Position numbers and translations under genes: made by a program. The notes under the pieces were generated by a model. It searched no databases. It worked only from the letters and a program-made list of their open reading frames with translations, and was not told where the DNA came from. From Streptomyces spinosisporus (GTDB taxonomy: Bacteria; Actinomycetota; Actinomycetes; Streptomycetales; Streptomycetaceae): DNA of 64,000 nucleotides. Shown piece after piece: positions 42,378 through 50,221 of the stretch. How positions within the stretch are numbered: position 1 is the stretch's first letter; each line of letters starts with the position of its first letter. The stretch lies in contig NZ_JALDAX010000007.1 of NCBI RefSeq assembly GCF_022698145.1, forward strand, positions 62,001-126,000, given 5' to 3'.

Positions 42378-43973
42378 ATGCTCCAGCCAGTGAAGACCGA
42401 GTCGGGCTCGGTGGAGGGCATACCGGGACGGGACCGGTCGGTCACCGTCTTCCGCGGCATCCCCTACGCCGCACCCCCGGTCGGGGAGCTGCGCTGGCGG
42501 CCACCACAGCCCCCGGAGCCCTGGCCCGGGGTGCGCAGGGCGGACACCTTCGGACCGGTGGCACCCCAGGCGCCGGGACCCGAGCTGGCCGGGCTCGACC
42601 TGCCCATGAGCGAGGACTGCCTGTACCTCAACGTGTGGACGGGGGCGGGCGCCGACGACGAGCGGCCGCGTCCGGTGCTGGTGTGGATCCACGGCGGCGG
42701 CTTCCGCGTCGGAACGGGCGCGCACCTGCGCTACGACGGCGAGGCGCTGGCCCGCAAGGGCGTCGTCGTGGTCACCTTCAACTACCGCCTGGGCGCCCTG
42801 GGTTTCCTGGCCACCCCGGAGCTGAGCGCCGAGTCCGCGCACCACGCCTCCGGCAACTACGGGCTGCTCGACCAGATCGCGGCACTGGAATGGGTGCGGC
42901 GCAACATCGCCGGCTTCGGCGGCGACCCCGACCGGATCACCATCGCCGGTCAGTCGGCCGGCGCCGGATCGGTCAACTTCCTGGCCATGTCACCGCTGGC
43001 CAAGGACCTCTTCCACCGCGCGGTCGCGCAGAGCCACGCCCGGCACTGCCGCGACCCGGAACTGCGGTTCCTGGCCTCCTCCTACCGCACGCCGGCCGAC
43101 GCCGAGAGCGCCGGTGCCCGGTACGCGGCCGAACGCGGGGCCCGGACGCTCCGGCGGCTTCGGTCGCTGCCGTGGCCGAGGCTCGTCGAGGGCAACGCCT
43201 CGGCCGTCGACAGCGAGGCCGACACCGGAGGCCCGGCGAAACCGCCGCTGTTCCGGCCGGTCGTCGACGGCTGGGTCATCCCCGACGGCTACGAGCAGAC
43301 CTACGCCCAGGGCCTGCAGAACGACGTGTTCTACCTCGCGGGCAACAACCTCGACGAGAGCGGTGCGGTGCCCGAGAGCACCTTCGCGATCTACCGGACG
43401 GCGGGCCGCAGGACCTGGCGGCCGGGCGCCCCGCCCGTCCATGTCACGCGGGAGGCCTTCGTCAACGCCGCGCACGAGAAGTTCGGGGCGATGGCGGAGG
43501 AGTTCCTGCGGCTCTACCCGGCACACACCGACGACGAGGCCGGACGCGCCCACTGCGCCGCGGTGCGCGACAACGCCAGGATCTCCACCTGGCTGTGGGC
43601 CAGGGACTGGACCGCCCATGCCGGCCGGTCCGTGCACACGTACTTCTGGACCCACCCCTCCCCGGTGATGGGACAGGACCCGCCGCGCGCCTCGCACGGC
43701 TCGGAGATCGACTTCGTCTTCGGCAACCTCCATCCCGAACACGGCAGTTGGAGCGAGGAGGACCGCGCCGTGGCGGAGACCATGAGCGGCTACTGGGCCA
43801 ACTTCGTGGCCACCGGCGACCCCAACGGCCCCGATCTGCCGCACTGGCCGGCCTGGTCCGCCGACACACCCTCGGTCATGGAACTCGGCGGCGGCTTCGC
43901 TCCCGTCCCGCTCGCGGACCCGGCCCGGCTCGACTTCTGGCAGCGCTTCTTCCTTACGCAGCAGGCATGGTGA
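42378..43973 (+). CDS. Type-B carboxylesterase
   Basis: 531 residues. The N-terminus shows FRGIPYAAPPVGELRWRPPQ and SEDCLYLNVW, the oxyanion hole HGGGF, the nucleophile in ITIAGQSAGAGSVN and the His in ASHGSEIDFVFGN, all standard for carboxylesterase/PnbA-like enzymes. There is no signal peptide, so it cleaves esters after uptake. In this operon it could release an acid or alcohol from an esterified substrate before the decarboxylase-like steps. Length is normal. Confidence 0.88.
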   Translation: MLQPVKTESGSVEGIPGRDRSVTVFRGIPYAAPPVGELRWRPPQPPEPWPGVRRADTFGPVAPQAPGPELAGLDLPMSEDCLYLNVWTGAGADDERPRPVLVWIHGGGFRVGTGAHLRYDGEALARKGVVVVTFNYRLGALGFLATPELSAESAHHASGNYGLLDQIAALEWVRRNIAGFGGDPDRITIAGQSAGAGSVNFLAMSPLAKDLFHRAVAQSHARHCRDPELRFLASSYRTPADAESAGARYAAERGARTLRRLRSLPWPRLVEGNASAVDSEADTGGPAKPPLFRPVVDGWVIPDGYEQTYAQGLQNDVFYLAGNNLDESGAVPESTFAIYRTAGRRTWRPGAPPVHVTREAFVNAAHEKFGAMAEEFLRLYPAHTDDEAGRAHCAAVRDNARISTWLWARDWTAHAGRSVHTYFWTHPSPVMGQDPPRASHGSEIDFVFGNLHPEHGSWSEEDRAVAETMSGYWANFVATGDPNGPDLPHWPAWSADTPSVMELGGGFAPVPLADPARLDFWQRFFLTQQAW

Positions 43974-43986
43974 CGGGAGCACTCGG

Positions 43987-45027
43987 ATGACACACGCCCA
44001 CCGCAAGCTCCTCGCCCTGACCTCGGCGGCGATCCTCACCTCCGCACTGCTGACCGCCTGCAGCAGCGACGCCCTGACCACCACCGCGGACGGACTGACC
44101 GTCGTCACGGTCGGCGGCGGAGGCAGCGTCTTCGACACCCCGCTGATGGTGGCCGACCAGAACGGCTACTTCCGCAAGCAGGGCCTGAAGCTGAAGTTCG
44201 TGACGCTGACCGCGTCGATCGGTCCGGCCGCCCTCCAGTCGAACTCGGTGGAGTTCTTCGACTCGAGCCCCACCGGATTCGTCACCTCGCACGCCAAGGG
44301 ACTCCCGCAGATCGCGGTCGGCACCGACGGCCTGGGCAACCCGCTCGGTCTCGTCGTCGGCGAGGAGTTCGCCCGCGCCCACCACCTGACGGAGAAGACC
44401 CCGGCCGCCCAGGTGGCCAAGGCACTGGCCGGCTCGACCGGCGGCGCCAGCTCGGCCAACACCAGGGCCGAGGCGGCGGTCTTCCTCAACGCCCAGGGCG
44501 TCGACGCCGACAAGAAGATCACGTGGGTGACACTGCCGAGCCCTGCCGCGGACAAGGCCGCCCTGAAGAGCAACAAGATCGACTGGTTCGTGACCTCCGA
44601 ACCGATCCCGCTGCAGATCCAGAGCGACGGGGACGGCGTGCTGGTCGCCGACCCCTTCAAGGTCCCCGCGTGGTCCGCCGCCGAAGCCGGCTACGGCCAG
44701 ATCGTGGTGACCCGGAAGAACTACGCCTCCGAACACCCCGACATCGTCCGGAAGTTCGCCACCGCGGTCCAGCAGGCGACCGCGTACATGCACGAACACC
44801 TCAAGGACAGCAACGACAGGACGGTGCTGAAGGCGGCCAGGAAACTGCTCAAGGGCATGCCGGACGACGTCGTACAGCGCAGCCTGCGGCAGGCCGACTG
44901 GCCCGAGGACGACTCGATGGACGCCGCGGGCTGGAAGAAGACCCTCACCTTCCTGCACAGCCTGGGAACGCTGCCCGCCGGCGCGAAGGTGACCCCCGAG
45001 GACTGGACCAACAAGTACCTGCCGTGA
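43987..45027 (+). CDS. ABC solute-binding lipoprotein, NMT1/SsuA-like
   Basis: 346 residues. LTSALLTACSS is a lipobox. The mature domain has TPLMVADQNGYFRKQGLKLKFV, NSVEFFDSSPTGF and a PDIVRKFATAVQQATAY helix, as in nitrate/sulfonate/taurine and NMT1/THI5-type binding proteins. It presents a small anion or heteroaromatic to the permease encoded next. It belongs to the transporter whose ATPase is the first gene of this operon. Confidence 0.88.
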   Translation: MTHAHRKLLALTSAAILTSALLTACSSDALTTTADGLTVVTVGGGGSVFDTPLMVADQNGYFRKQGLKLKFVTLTASIGPAALQSNSVEFFDSSPTGFVTSHAKGLPQIAVGTDGLGNPLGLVVGEEFARAHHLTEKTPAAQVAKALAGSTGGASSANTRAEAAVFLNAQGVDADKKITWVTLPSPAADKAALKSNKIDWFVTSEPIPLQIQSDGDGVLVADPFKVPAWSAAEAGYGQIVVTRKNYASEHPDIVRKFATAVQQATAYMHEHLKDSNDRTVLKAARKLLKGMPDDVVQRSLRQADWPEDDSMDAAGWKKTLTFLHSLGTLPAGAKVTPEDWTNKYLP

Positions 45028-45071
45028 GCCGGCCGGCGATGTCGTATTCAGCGGACTTGAAGGAGCACTCA

Positions 45072-45938
45072 ATGACGACTGCCACCACAAGCGGCGCGCG
45101 GAACAGGACGAAGACTCCGCCGCCCGCGTCACGCGGCAGGAACAGCGCCTGGCGGGAGACCGCGCTCGTCGTGCTGCTGCGCATCGGGGTGATCGCGCTG
45201 GCGCTGGTCCTGTGGCAGGTGCTGAGCGGACCGGTGCTGCCCGAGTACGCCGTCAGCAGGCCGACCGACGTCTCGCACGCCCTGTGGCAGCTGCTCGGGT
45301 CGGCCAAGGGGTGGACGGACATCGAGACGACGGCGACCGAGGTCGTCGCCGGGTTCGCGATCGGCGTCGGGATCGGCACCGTCATGGGCCTGGTGCTGGG
45401 CTCCCTGCCACTGCTCGGCCGGGTGGTCGAGCCGCTGATCGCCGCCGTGAACGGCATCCCGAAGATCGCGCTGGCACCCCTGTTCCTGCTGTTCTTCGGC
45501 ATCGGCGTCTGGTCGAAGATCACCATCGCGGCGGCCGGTGTGGCGTTCGTCGTCTTCTACAACGTCTACCTCGGACTACGGCTGCGGGAGCGGGAGTTGG
45601 TGGAGATCGTCCAGGTGATGGGCGGCCGCCGCCACCACGTCCTGAGCTACGTCACCATCCCGACCCTGGCCGCTCCCTTCTTCGCGGCGCTCAAGACGGG
45701 CGGTCCGCTGGCCATCCTGGGTGTGATCGGCGGGGAGTTCATCGCCTCCACCGGGGGAGTGGGCCACGAACTGTTCACCGCCGCCACCAATCTGGACGCC
45801 CCCACGGAGTTCGCCGGCCTCATCGTCCTGGTCGCGATGACCCTCGCCCTGAACGGCATCCTCACCGGCCTGGACAAGTACGCCCTCAAACGCCTCGGCC
45901 TGACGGGTCACCGGCGCGGCAGCCGGGGCACCGCATGA
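45072..45938 (+). CDS. ABC transporter permease, SsuC/TauC-like
   Basis: 288 residues, six predicted helices after a basic cytoplasmic N-terminus of about 30 residues. The coupling loop is LVEIVQVMGGRRHHVLSYVTIP, the EAA-type motif of the nitrate/sulfonate group. AAGGAG lies 7 nt before the ATG. With the binding protein upstream and the ATPase at 31337 it forms a complete importer. Its stop overlaps the start of a doubtful small ORF (ATGA). Confidence 0.9.
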   Translation: MTTATTSGARNRTKTPPPASRGRNSAWRETALVVLLRIGVIALALVLWQVLSGPVLPEYAVSRPTDVSHALWQLLGSAKGWTDIETTATEVVAGFAIGVGIGTVMGLVLGSLPLLGRVVEPLIAAVNGIPKIALAPLFLLFFGIGVWSKITIAAAGVAFVVFYNVYLGLRLRERELVEIVQVMGGRRHHVLSYVTIPTLAAPFFAALKTGGPLAILGVIGGEFIASTGGVGHELFTAATNLDAPTEFAGLIVLVAMTLALNGILTGLDKYALKRLGLTGHRRGSRGTA

Positions 45939-46174
45939 GCAGGCGCGGCCGCACCCTCCTGCGCACGCTCGGCACGACCACCGCCGCGGTAGCCCGGACC
46001 ACGCTGGAAACCCTCACCACCACCGGCCTCGACGACTACGGCACCGGCTACGGCCCGGGCACCTGCCTGGTGAGCCCCCGGGATCTCACCCCCCGTCCCC
46101 CTACTGCCCGTCCGCGGGCGTCGCTGCGGGCTTCGTATGAAGGACCTCGCGGGCCTGTTCGGCGGCGCGGGTGA
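45935..46174 (+). CDS. Small ORF coupled to the permease gene, doubtful
   Basis: 79 codons starting at an ATGA overlap with the permease stop (MSRRGRTLLRTLGTTTAAVARTTLETL…). The first 45 residues look protein-like (Thr/Leu-rich, GLDDYGTGYGPGT), but the last part runs antisense into the 3' end of the regulator gene at 46101 and reads as low-complexity Pro/Arg. It may be a decayed or truncated last operon gene, or chance. No family recognised. Confidence 0.25.
   Translation: MSRRGRTLLRTLGTTTAAVARTTLETLTTTGLDDYGTGYGPGTCLVSPRDLTPRPPTARPRASLRASYEGPRGPVRRRG
46069..46090. terminator. Stem-loop between convergent plus arm and regulator gene
   Basis: GGTGAG–N10–CTCACC lies 130 bp after the permease stop and 10 bp before the stop of the convergent regulator gene. 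No U-tract. Candidate bidirectional terminator. Confidence 0.4.
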
Positions 46175-46835
46175 TGCTCTCGCTGATGAAGTCGAGGAAG
46201 CGGGCGATGTTCTCCAGGCGGTGGGCGGCCGGGGTGTGGGGGCCGAGGACGGCGACGCCCCGGCGTGCGGTTTCCACGAGCTGGTCGTTGGCGCGGGCGC
46301 TGGCGATCGTCGCCTGGTAGAAGAGTTCGTCGTCGACGATGTAGCGGTCGCGGCGGCGTTCGTCGCGCTCCCGGCGTACCAGACTCTGGCTCTCCAGAAA
46401 GGCGATCGCCTTGGAGACGGACGCCGGGCTGACCTGGAGGTGCTGGGCGAGTTGCGACGCGGTGAGGCAGCCGGTGTCGGTGATGAACAGACAGGTCAGC
46501 ACCCCGGCGGCCATCTTGGGCAGTCCCGAGGCCATCAGCACGGTGGTCAGGGCCTCTTCGTAGTCGGCCACGGCCTCGACGTCGCGCCCGTGCGACTGGG
46601 GGAGGTGCTTCGCAGCCCGGGAGGAGGCGGGTCTGCGCCGTTGGGCGCGGCGCTCGGTGGCCCGGTGGGCCAGGTCGGCTCGGTAGGCGGTGGGGCCGCC
46701 GTTGCGCATCACCTCCCGCGTGACCGTCGAGGTCGGACGGCCCAGGCGCCGGGCGATCTCGGCGTAGGGAAGGCTGTCGGCCAACCCCAGCGCGATCTGC
46801 CGACGTTCGGACTGGGTGAGCCTGCCTCCCGGCAT
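46101..46835 (-). CDS. GbsR/MarR-type regulator with an extra N-terminal IS30-like helix-turn-helix
   Basis: 244 residues from the ATG 6 nt after GAGGAG; longer in-frame starts lack such a site. The N-terminus (LTQSERRQIALGLADSLPYAEIARRLGRPTSTVTREV) is an IS30-transposase-like HTH. From about residue 90 a MarR/GbsR winged helix follows (MASGLPKMAAGVLTCLFITDTGCLTASQLAQHLQVSPASVSKAIAFLES with RRERDERRRDRY as the wing), then a helical dimerisation tail. Divergent from the DUF4097 gene, with several TTGCAA palindromes between them that are its probable operators. Confidence 0.85.
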   Translation of the reverse strand: MPGGRLTQSERRQIALGLADSLPYAEIARRLGRPTSTVTREVMRNGGPTAYRADLAHRATERRAQRRRPASSRAAKHLPQSHGRDVEAVADYEEALTTVLMASGLPKMAAGVLTCLFITDTGCLTASQLAQHLQVSPASVSKAIAFLESQSLVRRERDERRRDRYIVDDELFYQATIASARANDQLVETARRGVAVLGPHTPAAHRLENIARFLDFISESITRAAEQAREVLHTKPAATPADGQ

Positions 46836-47075
46836 CGCGGTCTCCTCGGTGCTCCTGCGTGATGACTGGTCCTGGGCCGCCACCATAGCGTTCACTCTCA
46901 CCTCATTGCAATGGACGCACTTGCCCTCGTTGCATTACGGTCAGGACCGTTGCAACACTTTCGCTTATCTGAGCTGCAGTGATTTTCGTGCGGTGCAACA
47001 ACATTGTTGCCAGTCCATGGAAAGCAACGTAGCGTTTCCTGTGTCAGAAACAGCGAGCGAGCACAGGAGACCACG
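46836..47075. promoter_or_regulatory. Divergent promoter region with a cluster of TTGC/GCAA palindromes
   Basis: 240 bp, AT-richer than its surroundings. Perfect CATTGCAATG (46904–46913), perfect GTTGCAAC (46949–46956) and GCAACAA–CA–TTGTTGC (46995–47010, exact 7-bp arms), plus half-sites CGTTGCAT (46929) and AAGCAACG (about 47032). The regularly spaced sites suggest cooperative binding by the divergent MarR/GbsR-type protein. Confidence 0.6.
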
Positions 47076-47708
47076 ATGCAGAGGTTCGACACTCCCAAGC
47101 CGATCACCGCCGTACTGGACATCCCCGCCGGGCGTGTCCAGTTCATCGCCGCCGACCGTGCCGACACCACGGTCGAGGTGCTGCCCGCCCAGAAAGCCAC
47201 GGTCGGCTACGCCGACGGAGTCCTGCGGGTGGTCGTCGCCGAGCCCGAGAACCGGCTCCTCGGCCCCTCCGGGTCGGTGGAGGTCACCGTTCAACTGCCC
47301 GCAGGGTCCCGCGTGGAGGGCAGGTCCGCCGGGTCCGAGCTGCGCGGTGTCGGCCGTCTCGGTGATGTCGTCTTCGACGGTGCCTACCGCAGGATCAAGA
47401 TCGACGAGGCCGCGAGCGTCCGCCTCGGCGCGGTCGACGGCGCGGTCGAGGTCGGACGGCTGGGCGGCCCCGCGGAGATCACCACCGCACGGGGCGACAT
47501 CCGGATCACCGAGGCCGTGCGCGGCACGGTCGTGCTGTCCACCCGGCACGGCGACATCAGCGTCGGCGCCGCGGCCGGAGTCTCCGCCGCCCTGGACGCC
47601 GACACCGGCCACGGCCGCGTCAGCAACGCGCTCAAGAACGACGGCACCGCCGTACTCGACATCCGCGCCACCACCACCCGCGGTGACATCACCGCCCGCA
47701 GCCTCTGA
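47076..47708 (+). CDS. DUF4097 family beta-strand-repeat protein
   Basis: 210 residues, AGGAGA 6 nt before the ATG. The pattern FDTPKPITAVLDIPAGRVQFIAADRADTTVEVLP and the later repeated short strands (ITTARGDIRI, VVLSTRHGDISVG, ATTTRGDITARSL) are typical of DUF4097, a predicted beta-helix/solenoid of unknown function. There is no signal peptide, so it is probably cytoplasmic. It is co-transcribed with the hydrolase 11 bp downstream and divergent from the regulator. Confidence 0.85.
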   Translation: MQRFDTPKPITAVLDIPAGRVQFIAADRADTTVEVLPAQKATVGYADGVLRVVVAEPENRLLGPSGSVEVTVQLPAGSRVEGRSAGSELRGVGRLGDVVFDGAYRRIKIDEAASVRLGAVDGAVEVGRLGGPAEITTARGDIRITEAVRGTVVLSTRHGDISVGAAAGVSAALDADTGHGRVSNALKNDGTAVLDIRATTTRGDITARSL

Positions 47709-47719
47709 AGGAGTTGGAC

Positions 47720-48562
47720 ATGACGCAGCACAGCACTCCCCACAGCAGCCCGTCCCAGGGCTCGGCCGGCGCGACCTGGACCGGCATGGTGACGGTCGAC
47801 GACACGGCCCTGGCCGTCACCGACACCGGCGGTCCCGGCATCCCCGTCGTCTACCTCAACGGCCAGTTCGCCACGCAGGGTTACTGGCGGCGGGTCATCG
47901 CCGAACTGGGCCCCGGCTGGCGGCACATCACCTACGACGAGCGGGCGCGCGGCAGGAAGTCGAAGCGTTCGGCGGACTACTCCTTCGAGGCCGCCGTCCG
48001 GGACGTCGACGCCGTCCTCGCGGCCCGGGGCGTGGACCGGGCGCTGCTGGTCGGCTGGTCCTACGGAGCGGTCGTCGGGGCGCACTGGGCCCGCCGGAAC
48101 CCGGAGCGTGCCCTGGGCGCGGTCCTGGTCGACGGTGCGTTCCCGTACGACTGGCTCGACGAGGCGATGGAGCAGCGGATCCGCAAGCAGTTCCGGCAGT
48201 GGGGCCCGTTCCTGCCGCTGCTGCGCCCGACGGGCCTGACCCCGCGCATGAACGCCGACCAGATGGCGGACAGCAACATCGAGCTCGGCAGGCTCTCCAG
48301 CGAGCGTGAACTGGGGCCCGTGCTCGACGGGATCACCGTCCCGGTGCGCTACGTGGTCGCTTCGGGGACGTCCCTGGGAAGCCGCGGCGACGAGCAGGAA
48401 CGGATCCGCACCGGCCTCGACGCGGTCACCGCCCGCAATCCGCACATCAAGGTGAGTGCGAAGGTCGCCAGCAACCACGGGGCGATCCTGAAGAAGGACT
48501 TCCGGGCGGTCGCCGAGGCCGTACGCGAGGTCGCGGCCCTCGACCGCGGCCGCACACAGTAG
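47720..48562 (+). CDS. Alpha/beta-hydrolase
   Basis: 280 residues from the ATG 6 nt after GAAGGAG; a TTG two codons earlier is too close to that site. VVYLNGQFATQGYWRRVI gives the oxyanion region, LLVGWSYGAVVGAHWA the G-x-S-x-G nucleophile elbow, and ASNHGAILKKD the C-terminal His. An Asp for the triad is likely after strand 6 (VRYVVASGTSLG region). It is a cytoplasmic hydrolase of unknown substrate, under the same promoter as the DUF4097 gene. Confidence 0.85.
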   Translation: MTQHSTPHSSPSQGSAGATWTGMVTVDDTALAVTDTGGPGIPVVYLNGQFATQGYWRRVIAELGPGWRHITYDERARGRKSKRSADYSFEAAVRDVDAVLAARGVDRALLVGWSYGAVVGAHWARRNPERALGAVLVDGAFPYDWLDEAMEQRIRKQFRQWGPFLPLLRPTGLTPRMNADQMADSNIELGRLSSERELGPVLDGITVPVRYVVASGTSLGSRGDEQERIRTGLDAVTARNPHIKVSAKVASNHGAILKKDFRAVAEAVREVAALDRGRTQ

Positions 48563-48569
48563 GCGCGAT

Positions 48570-49217
48570 TCAGCCGCCCGTGCGGGTGAACGTCAGATGC
48601 GTGACCCCGCTGGGCGAGGAGACGGCCTCGATGTCGTAGTCCTTCTCCAGGTCCTCCAGTTCGTCCCAGAGGCGTACGCCGCGGCCGAGCAGGAGCGGGA
48701 CCACCACGACGTGCATGTGGTCGATGAGCCGGGCGGCGAGGAACTCACGGATCACCGTGGCCCCTCCGCCGATGCGCACGTCCTGTCCGTCCGCGGCCTT
48801 GCGGGCCGCTTCGAGCGCCTCGGCCGGCGAGGCGTCGAGGAAGTGGAACGTCGTGCCGCCCTCCATCTCGATCGCCGGGCGCGGATGGTGCGTGAGGATG
48901 AACGTCGGTGTGTGGAACGGTGGGTTGGGGCCCCACCAGCCCTTCCACTCCGGGTCCTCGTGCCACCCGGGGAAGCCGTACTTCCCGGCGCCCATGATCT
49001 CGGCGCCGACCCCGGCATCGAACTGCCGCGCGAAGGCGTCGTCGACGCCGGCGTTCCCACCGGACTTGCCGATCATGTCGTACCAGAACCGGGTCTTGAA
49101 CATCCACTCGTGCAGCCTTTCGCCGGCGTGGCCGAACGGCGCTTCCCGGCTCTGGCCCTCACCGGTGCCGAAACCGTCGAGCGAGATGGCGAAGTTGTGG
49201 ACGCGGGCGAGTGACAT
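48570..49217 (-). CDS. RibD C-terminal/dihydrofolate-reductase-like protein
   Basis: 215 residues. VHNFAISLDGFGTG, GAEIMGAGKYGFPG, PTFILTHHPRP, VRIGGGATVIREFLAARLIDHMHVVVVPLLLGRGVRLWDEL are the ordered motifs of RibD_C/DHFR-fold reductases common in actinobacteria. Such proteins bind NADPH; physiological substrates are mostly unknown. The gene stands alone, convergent with the hydrolase and preceded by a 201-bp gap. Confidence 0.88.
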   Translation of the reverse strand: MSLARVHNFAISLDGFGTGEGQSREAPFGHAGERLHEWMFKTRFWYDMIGKSGGNAGVDDAFARQFDAGVGAEIMGAGKYGFPGWHEDPEWKGWWGPNPPFHTPTFILTHHPRPAIEMEGGTTFHFLDASPAEALEAARKAADGQDVRIGGGATVIREFLAARLIDHMHVVVVPLLLGRGVRLWDELEDLEKDYDIEAVSSPSGVTHLTFTRTGG

Positions 49218-49418
49218 GGCTGGCGACTCCCTCTTTTCGGATCTGGCCTGGTCGGATCAGCGCAGTCGTGCAGGGATGCCGGCCGCCCTTGCCGCGTCGA
49301 CGGCCGCCATGCAGCGATGATGGCCGCCCGATGTCATGACGTCCAATGCCAATCCGGCCCACATTCCATAGATGAACTCAATACGTTCGATCCATGCCGG
49401 AACGGGGCCGCCGTCACG

Positions 49419-50105
49419 TCAGCCGATGGGTGCCGGCATGGGCCGGACGGCGTAGTCGAGGCGGATGGTGTCCCCGGTGGCGGGGTCGCCCAGCTCCACC
49501 GTCCAGCCGTCGGCGAACTGGTCGACGCCGGGGGCCATCGGGATCGTCCCGGAGATCAGGACGGTACCCGGGACGAGCCCGTCGCGGGAGCGCAGGACGT
49601 CGACCCAGTAGGCGGGCGTGAGGAGTTCGGCGAGGGTGCCGTGCTGGATCTCGGTGCGCGTGTCGCCGTGGGTGACCCAGGCGCGCAGGGTGAGCTCGTC
49701 GACCCGGGACTCCACGTCGGCCAGGCGCCAGGCGCGACGGGCGAGCACGTCCGGGCCGGCGTTCTTGCTCCAGGCCACGCCGTGCACCTCCAGATCGCGG
49801 TCGGTGTGGTCGCAGGCGGCCGTCAGCAGCAGCTCCCCGCCGTCCGCGACGATCAGGGCCCACTCGGCCTCCCCTGACGTGCGCCCGTGCTGCGCCTGGA
49901 CCCGGTCGGTCTGCTGCGCGAGGTAGGGGGAGACGGGGTAGAGGGCCGGCGTCACCGAAGGGCCCGGCACGCCCAGCTCGGCGAGCTCCGCGACATGCGC
50001 GGCGACGTCCTCCTGGCTGCGGCCGGCGTACCCGGCGTTGAGGACCTGGACGACGTCGACCTCACGCGTCGATCCGTCGGGCAGTTCGAAGGTCAGCACG
50101 GCCAT
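49419..50105 (-). CDS. DUF2848 (fumarylacetoacetase-fold-like) protein
   Basis: 228 residues from the ATG behind GGGAG; the open frame extends 35 codons upstream across the operator region and is not used. LNAGYAGRSQEDVAAHVAELAELGVPGPSVTPALYPV and the later GTVLISGTIPM segment match DUF2848, related to the FAH hydrolase/isomerase fold. It is probably a cytoplasmic C–C hydrolase or isomerase. Divergent from the MHS transporter gene with a TGTATACA site between, so probably co-regulated with it. Confidence 0.8.
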   Translation of the reverse strand: MAVLTFELPDGSTREVDVVQVLNAGYAGRSQEDVAAHVAELAELGVPGPSVTPALYPVSPYLAQQTDRVQAQHGRTSGEAEWALIVADGGELLLTAACDHTDRDLEVHGVAWSKNAGPDVLARRAWRLADVESRVDELTLRAWVTHGDTRTEIQHGTLAELLTPAYWVDVLRSRDGLVPGTVLISGTIPMAPGVDQFADGWTVELGDPATGDTIRLDYAVRPMPAPIG

Positions 50106-50168
50106 GAGGGCACTCCCAGAGATCGGGTCCACGGTGAAAGTCCTGGCGCAGGGGTTGCGCATACGACC

Positions 50169-50176
50169 TGTATACA
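50169..50176. promoter_or_regulatory. TGTATACA operator between DUF2848 and MHS transporter genes
   Basis: Perfect 8-bp palindrome in the 116-bp divergent gap, within the minus-strand reading CTTGTATACAGG. A matching CTTGTATACGG lies before the GntR gene at 53681–53691. GntR/FCD proteins of the McbR type bind TATAC-centred palindromes, which supports assignment to that regulator. Confidence 0.55.
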
Positions 50177-50221
50177 AGAAGTATGCCGGAAGGTCGATGT
50201 CTCTGAGCAAGGATGGGAACC

